A DNA stretch of 64,000 bases from the NCBI GenBank assembly GCA_016719605.1, contig JADJYW010000012.1:1-64000 (forward strand). Direction: 5' to 3'. Below the pieces are notes generated by a model. It was not told the origin of the DNA, made no database searches, and saw only the letters and a program-made list of their open reading frames with translations. A program made the translations under genes and the position numbers. Below are positions 45,144-52,835 of this stretch, piece by piece (positions within the stretch are counted from its first letter, which is position 1; every line of letters begins with the position of its first letter). This DNA comes from Lewinellaceae bacterium. Its GTDB lineage: Bacteria > Bacteroidota > Bacteroidia > Chitinophagales > Saprospiraceae.

Positions 45144-46475
45144 ATGAAGCGACTTTTCCTCTCCGCCCTGGTTTTTCTCGCCATACACGGCCTCGCCGGC
45201 GCCCAGGCCATTTCCATCAACACCGACGGCAGCAACCCCGACACGTCGGCTATTCTCGATGTGAAAAGCACCGACAAAGGGATTCTGATCCCCCGGATGG
45301 ATTTCATGCAACGGATGGCTATTGCTTTCCCGGCCTCGGGGTTGATCGTGTATGAAATTGGCAACGGCGCCACCGCCAATGCGTTTTGGTACAACGCCGG
45401 AACGCCCACAGCGCCGGATTGGCAGCGCGTCGGCTTGCGCGCGACCGGGCTTAACTGCAACCCGGCAAATCCTAATGTAGTTACCACCGTGGCCGAGGAT
45501 TGCGACCAGGACACCCAGGTGGAAACCGATTACCTGCTGCAAAATCCGGATATTATCCGCATGACACTAGGCGATTATAATTCGGGCACTACAAACCCCA
45601 CGCAGGTGCTGGTGTTGCGGCACAATAGCGCGACAAATCCAAACAGCAATACCATGTTGGAAATTTTCGACCCAACAGGTAATGCGAACCTGTTTATCGG
45701 CGAAAAGGCCGGCAACGCCAACACTACCGGGATGAGTAACGTCGCCGTCGGCTTACGCGCCCTGGAACTCAATACCACGGGAAATTTCAATACTGCCATC
45801 GGGGTGACGGCACTCGCCAAAAGCAATGCCGATAATAACGTCGCAATTGGCAACAGCGCACTTTCCAGCAATACCTCCGGCTTCGACAACACGGCAACGG
45901 GCGTAAGCGCACTTTTTAACAATATCGACGGCGCCAACAACACCGCCAACGGGGCGTATGCCCTAAGCGCCAATACCCATGGCTCCCGCAATACTGCCAG
46001 TGGGTCTGCTGCACTGTATAGCAACGTCACCAGTGACGACAACGCGGCCAATGGGTATGCGGCGCTGTATAACAACACCGGCGCCAACAACACGGCCAGT
46101 GGGTCTGCTGCGCTGTATAACAACACGACCGGCAACAACAACACGGCCATCGGAAGTATCGCGCTCTTTTTCAACACCATCGGGACGAATAACTCTGCCC
46201 TGGGTTATGGAGCGGATGTTACGGCGATCAACCTTACCAATACCTCGGCCATCGGCGCCAATGCTAAGGTAACCGCCAGCAACTCGATGATCCTCGGCGA
46301 CAACAATGTCAGGGTCGGTATCGGGCTTTCAAACCTCCCGGGCCCGAACAACAAACTCGAAATCAATGCAACGGCGCCGGATGCCAGCGGACTGCGTTTC
46401 AGAAGGCTCACATCTGCTTCGCCGGCATCGGCATCCCTCCCCCTTGACGCCGGCTCCCAAGGTGCTGAGTGTTGA
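45144..46475 (+). CDS. Tail-fibre-like S74 surface protein 2, piece 1 (signal peptide, neck, 17-residue repeats)
   Basis: First part of a paralogue of the preceding gene, which would span 45144-49693. There is a signal peptide (MKRLFLSALVFLAIHGLAGA), then SINTDGSNPDTSAILDVKST, DKGILIPRMDFMQR and a Cys pair (LNCNPANPNVVTTVAEDCDQ). Next comes a block of 17-residue repeats (NTTGNFNTAIGVTALAKS), closing with a capping motif (NSMILGDNNVRVGIGLSN, LRFRRLTSAS). The frame breaks at C5 (46439-46443): with four C the sequence continues LPLTPAPKVLSVDASGDVVL in the next piece. The N terminus parallels the gene at 41493. Confidence 0.75.
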   Translation: MKRLFLSALVFLAIHGLAGAQAISINTDGSNPDTSAILDVKSTDKGILIPRMDFMQRMAIAFPASGLIVYEIGNGATANAFWYNAGTPTAPDWQRVGLRATGLNCNPANPNVVTTVAEDCDQDTQVETDYLLQNPDIIRMTLGDYNSGTTNPTQVLVLRHNSATNPNSNTMLEIFDPTGNANLFIGEKAGNANTTGMSNVAVGLRALELNTTGNFNTAIGVTALAKSNADNNVAIGNSALSSNTSGFDNTATGVSALFNNIDGANNTANGAYALSANTHGSRNTASGSAALYSNVTSDDNAANGYAALYNNTGANNTASGSAALYNNTTGNNNTAIGSIALFFNTIGTNNSALGYGADVTAINLTNTSAIGANAKVTASNSMILGDNNVRVGIGLSNLPGPNNKLEINATAPDASGLRFRRLTSASPASASLPLDAGSQGAEC

Positions 46476-47745
46476 CGCCAGTGGAGATGTGGTTCTGGTC
46501 GCGCTTACCGGCGGTGGCGGCGGAACGGCGTGGGATATTCTCGGAAATTCGGGTACGACCACTACCAACTTCCTCGGCACACTCGATCCCAATGCACCGC
46601 TTAACTTCAAGGTACACAACATCCATGCCGGCGCCATCGACGAAAAAGGGAATGTGTTTTTAGGTTTTGAAGCCGGCCTGGCGGGTATTAACACGGCCAC
46701 GCAAACAAATACCGCTATTGGCCATCAGGCGCTGAAAGCCAGCCCTGCCAACCTGAACAATACGGCCACCGGCTACCAGGCGCTGCTCAACAACACGGGC
46801 AACAACAACACGGCCCATGGATGGGCTGCCCTGCGTGCCAACACCGCCGGCATCCAAAACACCGCCACCGGGTCAGGCGCGCTCGGCGCCAATATCGGCG
46901 GCAACTACAACACTGCCAACGGTTTTTTTGCCCTCACCGCCAACACCGCCGGCGCCGCCAACACGGCTGCCGGCGTGAATGCCCTGCTCGGAAATACTAC
47001 CGGCAATTCCAATACGGCTTACGGCGTAAACGCGCTGAGCAGCAACAAAGCCAACAGCAGAAGCACCGCCATCGGCTACAATGCCATGCTGAATGCCGAC
47101 AACATCGCCACCGGTACGAAACAAACCTTCAACACCGCCGTAGGCTACGAGGCTTTAAGGGGCAGCCCAAACCCGGTCAACAACACCGGCATATCGAATA
47201 CCGCTATTGGCGACCAGGCGCTTTTTTCCAACACCTTCGGAAGCAATAACACGGCCACCGGGGCCGCGGCCCTGTATTACAACATCGCCTGGTTCAACAC
47301 GGCCAACGGTGTCGAAGCCCTCTACAACAACACCGGCGGAGAAAGCAATACCGCGGCGGGGGCGGCCGCGCTGTTTTCCAATACCGTCGGTAATTACAAC
47401 ACCGCCGCCGGCCGTTGGGCGCTGCAAACCAACGTAACCGGGCAATACAATACGGCGATCGGGTATCAAGCAGATGCCGGCGCCGGCAAGACGAACTTGC
47501 AAAACGCGACGGCCATCGGCTACGATGCCACGGTGATGGACGATAACCAAATGATCCTGGGCAACAACAATGTCAAGGTCGGTATCGGCTTGTCCGCCAA
47601 TGCCGCGGGGCCTGCTAACAAACTTGAAATAGACGCCAATGTGCCCCTGATACCCGGGGCCAGCGGCCTGCGTTTCCGGAAACTGACCACGGCTTCGACG
47701 CCCGTTCCCAACCCTACTTCTGAATGTCTTAAGCGTGGATATTAA
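46306..47745 (+). CDS. Tail-fibre-like S74 surface protein 2, piece 2 (second repeat block)
   Basis: True coding from about 46444. The module APKVLSVDASGDVVLVAL, GGGGTAWDILGNSGTTTTNF and VFLGFEAGLAG introduces a second block of 17-residue repeats (NTATGYQALLNNTGNN), ending in the same cap as block 1 (NQMILGNNNVKVGIGLSANA, LRFRKLTTAS). The frame is lost near 47722 by one extra base (expected NVLSVDINGDVILVPDAG) and again near 47795 by one missing base, after which LIGGNNNVTSANFIGTTYAI leads into block 3. The first 45 codons of this open frame, before 46444, are out-of-frame reading. Confidence 0.72.
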   Translation: MSGSVSGFQTSRARTTNSKSMQRRRMPADCVSEGSHLLRRHRHPSPLTPAPKVLSVDASGDVVLVALTGGGGGTAWDILGNSGTTTTNFLGTLDPNAPLNFKVHNIHAGAIDEKGNVFLGFEAGLAGINTATQTNTAIGHQALKASPANLNNTATGYQALLNNTGNNNTAHGWAALRANTAGIQNTATGSGALGANIGGNYNTANGFFALTANTAGAANTAAGVNALLGNTTGNSNTAYGVNALSSNKANSRSTAIGYNAMLNADNIATGTKQTFNTAVGYEALRGSPNPVNNTGISNTAIGDQALFSNTFGSNNTATGAAALYYNIAWFNTANGVEALYNNTGGESNTAAGAAALFSNTVGNYNTAAGRWALQTNVTGQYNTAIGYQADAGAGKTNLQNATAIGYDATVMDDNQMILGNNNVKVGIGLSANAAGPANKLEIDANVPLIPGASGLRFRKLTTASTPVPNPTSECLKRGY

Positions 47746-47928
47746 TGGTGATGTGATCCTGGTACCCGATGCCGGGACGGTGCTGACCAGCCTCCCTGGC
47801 TGATCGGCGGTAATAACAACGTAACATCCGCCAATTTCATCGGCACTACTTACGCCATCGGGAACGCGACACCCTTCAATTTCCGGCTCAATAACCAACC
47901 CTCCGGCACCATTGATCCTGGCGGTAAA

Positions 47929-49311
47929 GTGTTCCTCGGCTATGAAGCAGGCCTGACTACTACGGCCCAAACGAATACCGGAATCGGCTACCAGGTCCTG
48001 CGCGCCAACACCTCTGGCGCTAACAACACGGCCACCGGGTACCAAGCCTTGTTCAGCAACGTCAGCCGCGGCAACCTCGTGGCGGTAGGCGACCAGGCGC
48101 TCTACAACAATGGACCTGCCGGTGCTACGGGCGACCAAGGCAAGTATAATACCGCCGTTGGATCGCAGGCGCTCTACACCAATACACTCGGAAAAGACAA
48201 CACGGCCATCGGGTATAAAGCCCTGTTTTCCAATCTTAACAACGACAACAATACCGCAATTGGCTTCGAAGCATTGCGGGACAACACGAACGCGACAGCC
48301 AACACAGCCACCGGCGTATGGGCCATGCGCCTCAACCAGACTGGGAGTTACAATACATCTAACGGGGCATTTGCCTTGCAAAGCAACTCGAACGGAAATT
48401 TCAATGTAGCTATCGGGCATGCAGCCCTGAGTGCCAACATAACAGGTAGTAGCAATACCGCAACCGGCGCGGGCGCTTTGAGTACAAATACTGCCGGCAA
48501 CAGCAACACGGCTACCGGGTGGCAAGCCTTGCGAGACAATACCGCAGATTTCAATACCGCGACTGGGTCAAGTGCGCTGGAAAAGAACACTACCGGCCAT
48601 AGCAATACCGCCACGGGTATTACAGCGCTTCAAAACAACCTTGTCGGCTTTCAAAATACGGCTGATGGTAGAGGTGCGCTGGTATTAAATACGACCGGCT
48701 CTCGGAATACGGCTGTCGGGGCCAGTGCGCTCAGTAGTAATAAAGTTCAGGGCGACAATACTGCCATTGGCACCGGTGCATTGCTAATGAACAACAATGT
48801 AGCCGCTAACCCCGGCGGGTTCAGTAACACGGCTATCGGGGTTTTCGCACTCCAAAACAATCTTACCGGCGCCGTTAGTACAGCGAATGGTGCAGAGGCA
48901 CTACTAAACAACACGAATGGAAGCGAAAATACTGCTACCGGCTTCCGGGCGCTTTACGACAATACTCTGGGCAGTAGCAACGCCGCCTTTGGGAATGGTG
49001 CTCTTTTTTCCAACGTCACAGGAAATTGCAATACCGGGCTTGGTTATGCTGCAGGTGTAAGCGCGCCCGGCTTGATGAATGCAACAGCCATCGGGTGTAC
49101 GGCTATCACGAACGCTTCCAATAAAGTGGTTATCGGCAATAATACAGCCGGCATGGTCATCGGCGGCTACGCCAACTGGAGCAACCTGAGCGACGGGCGT
49201 TTCAAAGGAAGATATCCGCGAAAACGTACCTGGCCTGGATTTTATCAGCCGCCTGCGCCCCGTGACGTACTGGATCAATACGGACAAACTCCAGCGCCAC
49301 ATCACGGCTGA
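47929..49311 (+). CDS. Tail-fibre-like S74 surface protein 2, piece 3 (third repeat block, start of S74 domain)
   Basis: True coding begins about 47798 (WLIGGNNNVTSANFIG; NFRLNNQPSGTIDPGGKVFL), so it starts upstream of the first ATG of this frame. A third block of 17-residue repeats follows (NTAIGYKALFSNLNNDN; NTATGWQALRDNTAD), then NKVVIGNNTAGMVIGGYANW and the start of the S74 domain (SNLSDGRFK). At 49204-49206 AAA should be AA: removing one A gives FKEDIRENVPGLDF as in the sister gene. The remaining codons of this frame are nonsense. Each block in this gene repeats the same neck-repeat-cap plan. Confidence 0.72.
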   Translation: MFLGYEAGLTTTAQTNTGIGYQVLRANTSGANNTATGYQALFSNVSRGNLVAVGDQALYNNGPAGATGDQGKYNTAVGSQALYTNTLGKDNTAIGYKALFSNLNNDNNTAIGFEALRDNTNATANTATGVWAMRLNQTGSYNTSNGAFALQSNSNGNFNVAIGHAALSANITGSSNTATGAGALSTNTAGNSNTATGWQALRDNTADFNTATGSSALEKNTTGHSNTATGITALQNNLVGFQNTADGRGALVLNTTGSRNTAVGASALSSNKVQGDNTAIGTGALLMNNNVAANPGGFSNTAIGVFALQNNLTGAVSTANGAEALLNNTNGSENTATGFRALYDNTLGSSNAAFGNGALFSNVTGNCNTGLGYAAGVSAPGLMNATAIGCTAITNASNKVVIGNNTAGMVIGGYANWSNLSDGRFKGRYPRKRTWPGFYQPPAPRDVLDQYGQTPAPHHG

Positions 49312-49693
49312 AATGCCCGACAGTATTGCTCAGCGCTATCTACCTGATGCCAAGCAGCAGGCGAAAGACCGGGAATACAGCCACACGGGATTTGTCGCTC
49401 AGGAAGTGGAGGCCGTAGCCCGCCAGATCGGCTACGCCTTCGACGGTGTGAACGCACCGAAAAATACCACGGACAACTACAGCATTGCCTACAGCCAGTT
49501 TGTGCCGAGTTTGGTAAAAGCCGTACAGGAGCAACAAACCCTCATCGAAGCCCAGCAGGCAGAAATAGAACAACTGAAAAAACGGGATGCCGAAAACGCC
49601 ACCCTGCGCGCTCAGCTGGACGCGCAAAAAGCCCAACTCGACAAAATCACCGCCGCCCTGCAAGCCGCCGGTATCGGGGTGGAGCAGCGGTAG
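49262..49693 (+). pseudogene. Tail-fibre-like S74 surface protein 2, piece 4 (Peptidase_S74 C terminus)
   Basis: Remainder of the S74 chaperone domain after the 49206 frameshift (TYWINTDKLQRHITAEMPDS; HTGFVAQEVEAVARQIGYAF; YSQFVPSLVKAVQEQQ) and the closing coiled coil, which is seven residues longer than in the sister gene (LRAQLDAQKAQLDKITAALQ). The stop is two bases from the stop of the convergent TPR gene, leaving no room for a separate terminator. Confidence 0.78.
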
Positions 49694-49695
49694 CG

Positions 49696-51195
49696 TTACA
49701 GTTTTCCGGTTGAAATTTTCTGCTCCAGCGCAGGCGACGGCGCTATTTTGGCCGCCTTTTGCCAGTATTCAGCCGCTTCAGCGCGGTCGCCGAGCTGGTA
49801 GCGTGTGTCGCCGTAGTGTTCGAGAATACCCGGGTGTTTGTCGCCGCCCTTGGCCAAGGCTTGTTCGTAGTGGATTTTGGCGGCAGCCGCGTCTTTTTTG
49901 CGCAGCAGGGCGAGGCCGATCTGGTCGGCGATGTTCAGGGCGAGCGGCAGGTTGCTGCCGGCCATGAGGGTCGCCTGCTGCAGCTGGCCGAGCGCGTCGT
50001 CGGGCCGGTCTTTTTCGTTGGCGGCTATGCCGTAGTAGTAGTAGGCAGCGGCCTGGTTGGGAAAGTCATCCATGGCCTTTTCTGCCAGCACGAGCATCTC
50101 GTCGTAGTTTTTTTGCTCGTGCAAGATGGCCAGAGCGTTTTCCCAAACGGAAAAAACGGTGGGGTTGAGCCGGATGCAGGTGCGGTAGCGGGCGAGCGCC
50201 TCCTGCGGCCGGTCGGTGTAGTAGAGCAGGTCGCCCGACAGGCTCCAGGCCTTGGGGTCGTCGGGGTGTGTGGTTTCAAGCAGGACGCCGAGGTCGAGCA
50301 GGGCCTGTATGGCCTCGGGCGCCATGCCTTTGCGCAGTTTTTCAAAATACGGCAAGACTTCCTTGATTTTGCCGTCGAGGGCGAGGTTCGGGTCTTTGAA
50401 AAAAGGTTTGAACGCAGTGAGGTTGGCCAGGTCGGAGCCGGATTTTTCCAGTACGGCGATCCGGGCCACCTCGTCGTCGGGGTTGCGGCGCAGGATGTCT
50501 TCGTACACTTTCCGGGCGGCAGCCTTGTCGCCCACCGATTCGTAGAGTTGGGCCACACGGTGGCGATACTCCAGCCGCCGGGGGTAGGTATTGGCTAATT
50601 TTTCGAGTTCGGCGGCCGCCTTTTTGATGTCGCCCAGACCGAGGTAGATGATATGTTTTTTGTCGGCGGTGATCTCGGTGATACCCCCGAGTTTTTCTAA
50701 TTGGTCGAGCGCTTTGAGGCCGCCCTTGGGGTCGCCGGCCAGCACGGACAGGTAGGCGAGGCGCTCCAGGAAGGCGCCGTCCTGCGGAAATTTTTTGGTC
50801 AGTTCCAGATAGACATTGGCGGCATCTTTCGGCTGGCCGACTTTTTCAAACAGGTCGGCCTGAAAAATACGGAACCACGGGTTGGCGGGGTCTTTGGCGG
50901 CTGCTTTGGCGGCGGCGTCCATGGCGGCCACGTTGTCCTGAAGCATTTCGAGTGTACGCGCCAGGCCGTACCACGCAGCGGCATTGTCGGCGTTGTCGCT
51001 CAAAAACTTTTTGTACAACCCGGCGGCTTTTTCATAGTGGCCCAGTACGCGCTCGCGCTCGGCCTCGATGAATATGCTTTGGCGGGTTACCGCTTCCTCC
51101 GGGACGATTTTGGATTGCCCGTCAAGGGTGTTTTGCGCGTAAGCCTGTGCTGTGGCGAGCAGAAAAAAAAGAAGCAATTTGACTTTATTGACCAT
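49696..51195 (-). CDS. Periplasmic TPR-repeat protein
   Basis: 499 residues with a signal peptide (MVNKVKLLLFFLLATAQAYA). The remainder is made of about ten tetratricopeptide repeats, recognisable by W/L-G-Y/A-F-A-P spacing: YEKAAGLYKKFLSDNADNAA and AWYGLARTLE; LAYLSVLAGDPKGGLKALDQ; VAQLYESVGDKAAARKVYED; EHYGDTRYQLGDRAEAAEYW. TPR solenoids hold protein complexes together; in Bacteroidota similar exported proteins often assist surface or secretion machinery, but no specific partner is indicated. It is 23 bases downstream of the nucleotidyltransferase, same strand. Confidence 0.88.
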   Translation of the reverse strand: MVNKVKLLLFFLLATAQAYAQNTLDGQSKIVPEEAVTRQSIFIEAERERVLGHYEKAAGLYKKFLSDNADNAAAWYGLARTLEMLQDNVAAMDAAAKAAAKDPANPWFRIFQADLFEKVGQPKDAANVYLELTKKFPQDGAFLERLAYLSVLAGDPKGGLKALDQLEKLGGITEITADKKHIIYLGLGDIKKAAAELEKLANTYPRRLEYRHRVAQLYESVGDKAAARKVYEDILRRNPDDEVARIAVLEKSGSDLANLTAFKPFFKDPNLALDGKIKEVLPYFEKLRKGMAPEAIQALLDLGVLLETTHPDDPKAWSLSGDLLYYTDRPQEALARYRTCIRLNPTVFSVWENALAILHEQKNYDEMLVLAEKAMDDFPNQAAAYYYYGIAANEKDRPDDALGQLQQATLMAGSNLPLALNIADQIGLALLRKKDAAAAKIHYEQALAKGGDKHPGILEHYGDTRYQLGDRAEAAEYWQKAAKIAPSPALEQKISTGKL

Positions 51196-51218
51196 CGGTA
51201 CAGTGCTTTTGGTGGTGG

Positions 51219-51833
51219 CTATCTTTTTGAAAAATGCGAGTAATCACCCAGATTCAGTTCGTCTTTGGAGCCGATAAACTTGCTGACGTTGCCCACCATA
51301 GAGTTTTCGAGCACAGCGTTTTTGATCTGCGATTTGTTCTGGATGATACTGTTGGTGATAACAGTATTTTCCACCGTGGAGTTGTGGCCCACGCTGACAT
51401 ACGGCCCCACCACGGCGTTTCGGATCACGGCATTGTCGCCCACGAAACAAGGCGGAATGATGACGCTGTTTTCGATGGTCGCCTTGGGGGAAACGAGGCC
51501 CGAGTCGCGGTGAAACTCCAGCATACGTTCGTTGGAATAGAGGATCGCGTCCTTGTTGCCGCAGTCGAGCCACTCTTCAATGTCGCCGGTGCGGAAACGC
51601 ACCCCGTTGTTTTTGAGGTGTTCGAGGGCGGTGGTGAGCTGGTATTCGTTTTTTTCCTTGATCTCGTTGGAGATAATGTGGTGCAGGGCGGCGCGCAGTT
51701 TTTCGCCTTCGCGAAAGTAGTAGATACCGACAATCGCGAGATCGGACACGAACACGGCGGGTTTTTCCACCAGTTCGGTGATGAAGCCTTCGGCATCCAG
51801 CCGTACCACGCCAAACGACGACGGATCCTTCAC
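51219..51833 (-). CDS. Sugar nucleotidyltransferase, C-terminal part (after frameshift), with left-handed beta-helix
   Basis: Second half of a gene whose start is at 52225. It continues the catalytic domain (KDPSSFGVVRLDAEGFITEL; EKPAVFVSDLAIVGIYYF; FRTGDIEEWLDCGNKDAILY) and then a hexapeptide-repeat beta-helix (KATIENSVIIPPCFVGDNAV; VSVGHNSTVENTVITNSIIQ). This layout matches long glucose-1-phosphate thymidylyltransferase-like enzymes, which make NDP-sugars for surface polysaccharides. One G appears to be missing at 51832-51833 (CAAAAGTGAAGG; with an extra G it reads QKVKDPSS). The repaired protein would be about 335 residues. Confidence 0.82.
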   Translation of the reverse strand: MKDPSSFGVVRLDAEGFITELVEKPAVFVSDLAIVGIYYFREGEKLRAALHHIISNEIKEKNEYQLTTALEHLKNNGVRFRTGDIEEWLDCGNKDAILYSNERMLEFHRDSGLVSPKATIENSVIIPPCFVGDNAVIRNAVVGPYVSVGHNSTVENTVITNSIIQNKSQIKNAVLENSMVGNVSKFIGSKDELNLGDYSHFSKR

Positions 51834-52225
51834 TTTTGCACCCAGATGACGCCGTCGGAATTGGTGTCAAAAGCAAAATCGGCCTTGAACAGGGTGTCGG
51901 CGAAGGCGATCATACACGGCCCGGCCATACTTTCCCAGGCACAATAGATCGCATGGCCCACGCCGAGCGCTTTTTCCTGGTGGTAAATTTTCCCTTTTGC
52001 ACCCAACCCTTCGGCAATGGCGATGAGCTCGCGCTCAATCTCCGGCCCGAAGTCGCCGACTATAAACGCAATTTCCTCGATAGGGCCGCCATACGAGCCG
52101 GCCAGTCCCTCCACGAGGCGCTGGATAATGGGTTTGCCGGCCACGGGAATGAGGGGCTTGGGCACCGTGAGGGTGTGTGGTCGCAGGCGTGTTCCCTTGC
52201 CTGCCATTGGGATGATTATGTTCAT
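51830..52225 (-). CDS. Sugar nucleotidyltransferase, N-terminal part (glucose-1-phosphate thymidylyltransferase-like)
   Basis: 131 codons from ATG 52225: MNIIIPMAGKGTRLRPHTLT carries the nucleotide-binding loop GKGTRLRP, with the catalytic-site Lys in VPKPLIPVAGKPII. Then come ALGVGHAIYCAW and the DxL metal/sugar site in IAFADTLFKADF. The frame ends VIWVQK-TGA at 51830-51832, exactly where the following 204 codons continue in the next frame. The start is fixed by a (CAAAACT)n heptamer array ending at the ATG; the longer frame would translate the array. A -1 slip on AAAAG before the TGA could in principle join the halves, but a base deletion is simpler. Confidence 0.82.
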   Translation of the reverse strand: MNIIIPMAGKGTRLRPHTLTVPKPLIPVAGKPIIQRLVEGLAGSYGGPIEEIAFIVGDFGPEIERELIAIAEGLGAKGKIYHQEKALGVGHAIYCAWESMAGPCMIAFADTLFKADFAFDTNSDGVIWVQK

Positions 52226-52320
52226 AAGTTTTGAGTTTTGAGTTTTGAGTTTTGAGTTGCGGTTTTCAAGCGATGAGTCCACGACTAAACTCAAAACTCA
52301 AAACTCAAAACTCAAAACTG
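52226..52320 (-). repeat. Two facing heptamer arrays between dut and the nucleotidyltransferase
   Basis: On the minus strand, (GTTTTGA)n runs from one base after the dut stop for about 35 bases. Then come about 28 unique bases, and (CAAAACT)n for about 34 bases ends at the next ATG (52225). The arrays are complementary, so the mRNA gap could fold into a long hairpin. Confidence 0.85.
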
Positions 52321-52321
52321 A

Positions 52322-52756
52322 TCACACCGTTCCGGTACTTCCAAATCCGCCGCTGTTGCGTTCGGTTTCTTCGAGTGTTTCTACTTCCTGCCAGGTGATT
52401 TGTTCGTATCGGGCGATGATCATTTGGGCGATGCGTTCGCCGGGTTCGATGGTTTGAGGTTCGTTGGAGAGGTTGACGACGATGCACTTGATTTCGCCGC
52501 GGTAGTCGCTGTCAATGGTGCCCGGGGAGTTGAGCATGGTGAGGCCGCGTTTGGCGGCCAGTCCGCTGCGGGCACGGATTTGTGCTTCGTAGCCGTGCGG
52601 CAGTTCGATGTGCAGACCCGTGGGTACGAGCACGCGCTCGAGCGGGCCGAGCACAATGGGTTCGGGGATTTGGGCGCGGAGGTCCATGCCGGCGCTGCCG
52701 GAGGTTTCGTACTTCGGCAGCGGGTTGTCGGAGCGGTTGATGATGCGGACGGTCAA
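52322..52756 (-). CDS. dut: dUTP diphosphatase, TTG start
   Basis: 144 residues. Dut hydrolyses dUTP to dUMP and pyrophosphate, keeping uracil out of DNA and feeding dTMP synthesis. All five trimeric-dUTPase motifs are present: SAGMDLRAQIPEPI (1), RSGLAAKRGLTM (2), NSPGTIDSDYRGEIK (3), GERIAQMIIARY (4) and the flexible C-terminal RNSGGFGSTG (5). No ATG exists near the conserved N terminus (TVRIINRSDNPLPKY); TTG at 52756 gives exactly the family length. A TACTTTTG box lies 19 bases upstream of it, ruling out longer starts if the box is real. The gene is divergent from the AI-2E family permease gene. Confidence 0.93.
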   Translation of the reverse strand: MTVRIINRSDNPLPKYETSGSAGMDLRAQIPEPIVLGPLERVLVPTGLHIELPHGYEAQIRARSGLAAKRGLTMLNSPGTIDSDYRGEIKCIVVNLSNEPQTIEPGERIAQMIIARYEQITWQEVETLEETERNSGGFGSTGTV

Positions 52757-52774
52757 GGTTGTTATTTTTTGCGG

Positions 52775-52782
52775 CAAAAGTA
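52775..52782 (-). promoter_or_regulatory. -7 promoter box TACTTTTG for dut
   Basis: Minus-strand match to TAnnTTTG, 18 bases before the TTG start of dut; supports that start. Confidence 0.45.
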
Positions 52783-52823
52783 GGCGATTAAAAACAAACA
52801 CGGGTCTGCCGCTGTCCTTGACG

Positions 52824-52831
52824 TAACTTTC
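52824..52831 (+). promoter_or_regulatory. -7-like box TAACTTTC for the AI-2E family permease, leaderless arrangement
   Basis: One mismatch to TAnnTTTG; ends four bases before ATG 52836, so a transcript would begin at about the start codon. Confidence 0.3.
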
Positions 52832-52835
52832 GCCC

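Noticed and set aside
41493..49693. A prophage, because of tail-fibre and S74 domains
   Set aside because: No capsid, terminase, tail or integrase genes nearby; both proteins have Sec signal peptides and Bacteroidota-type necks.
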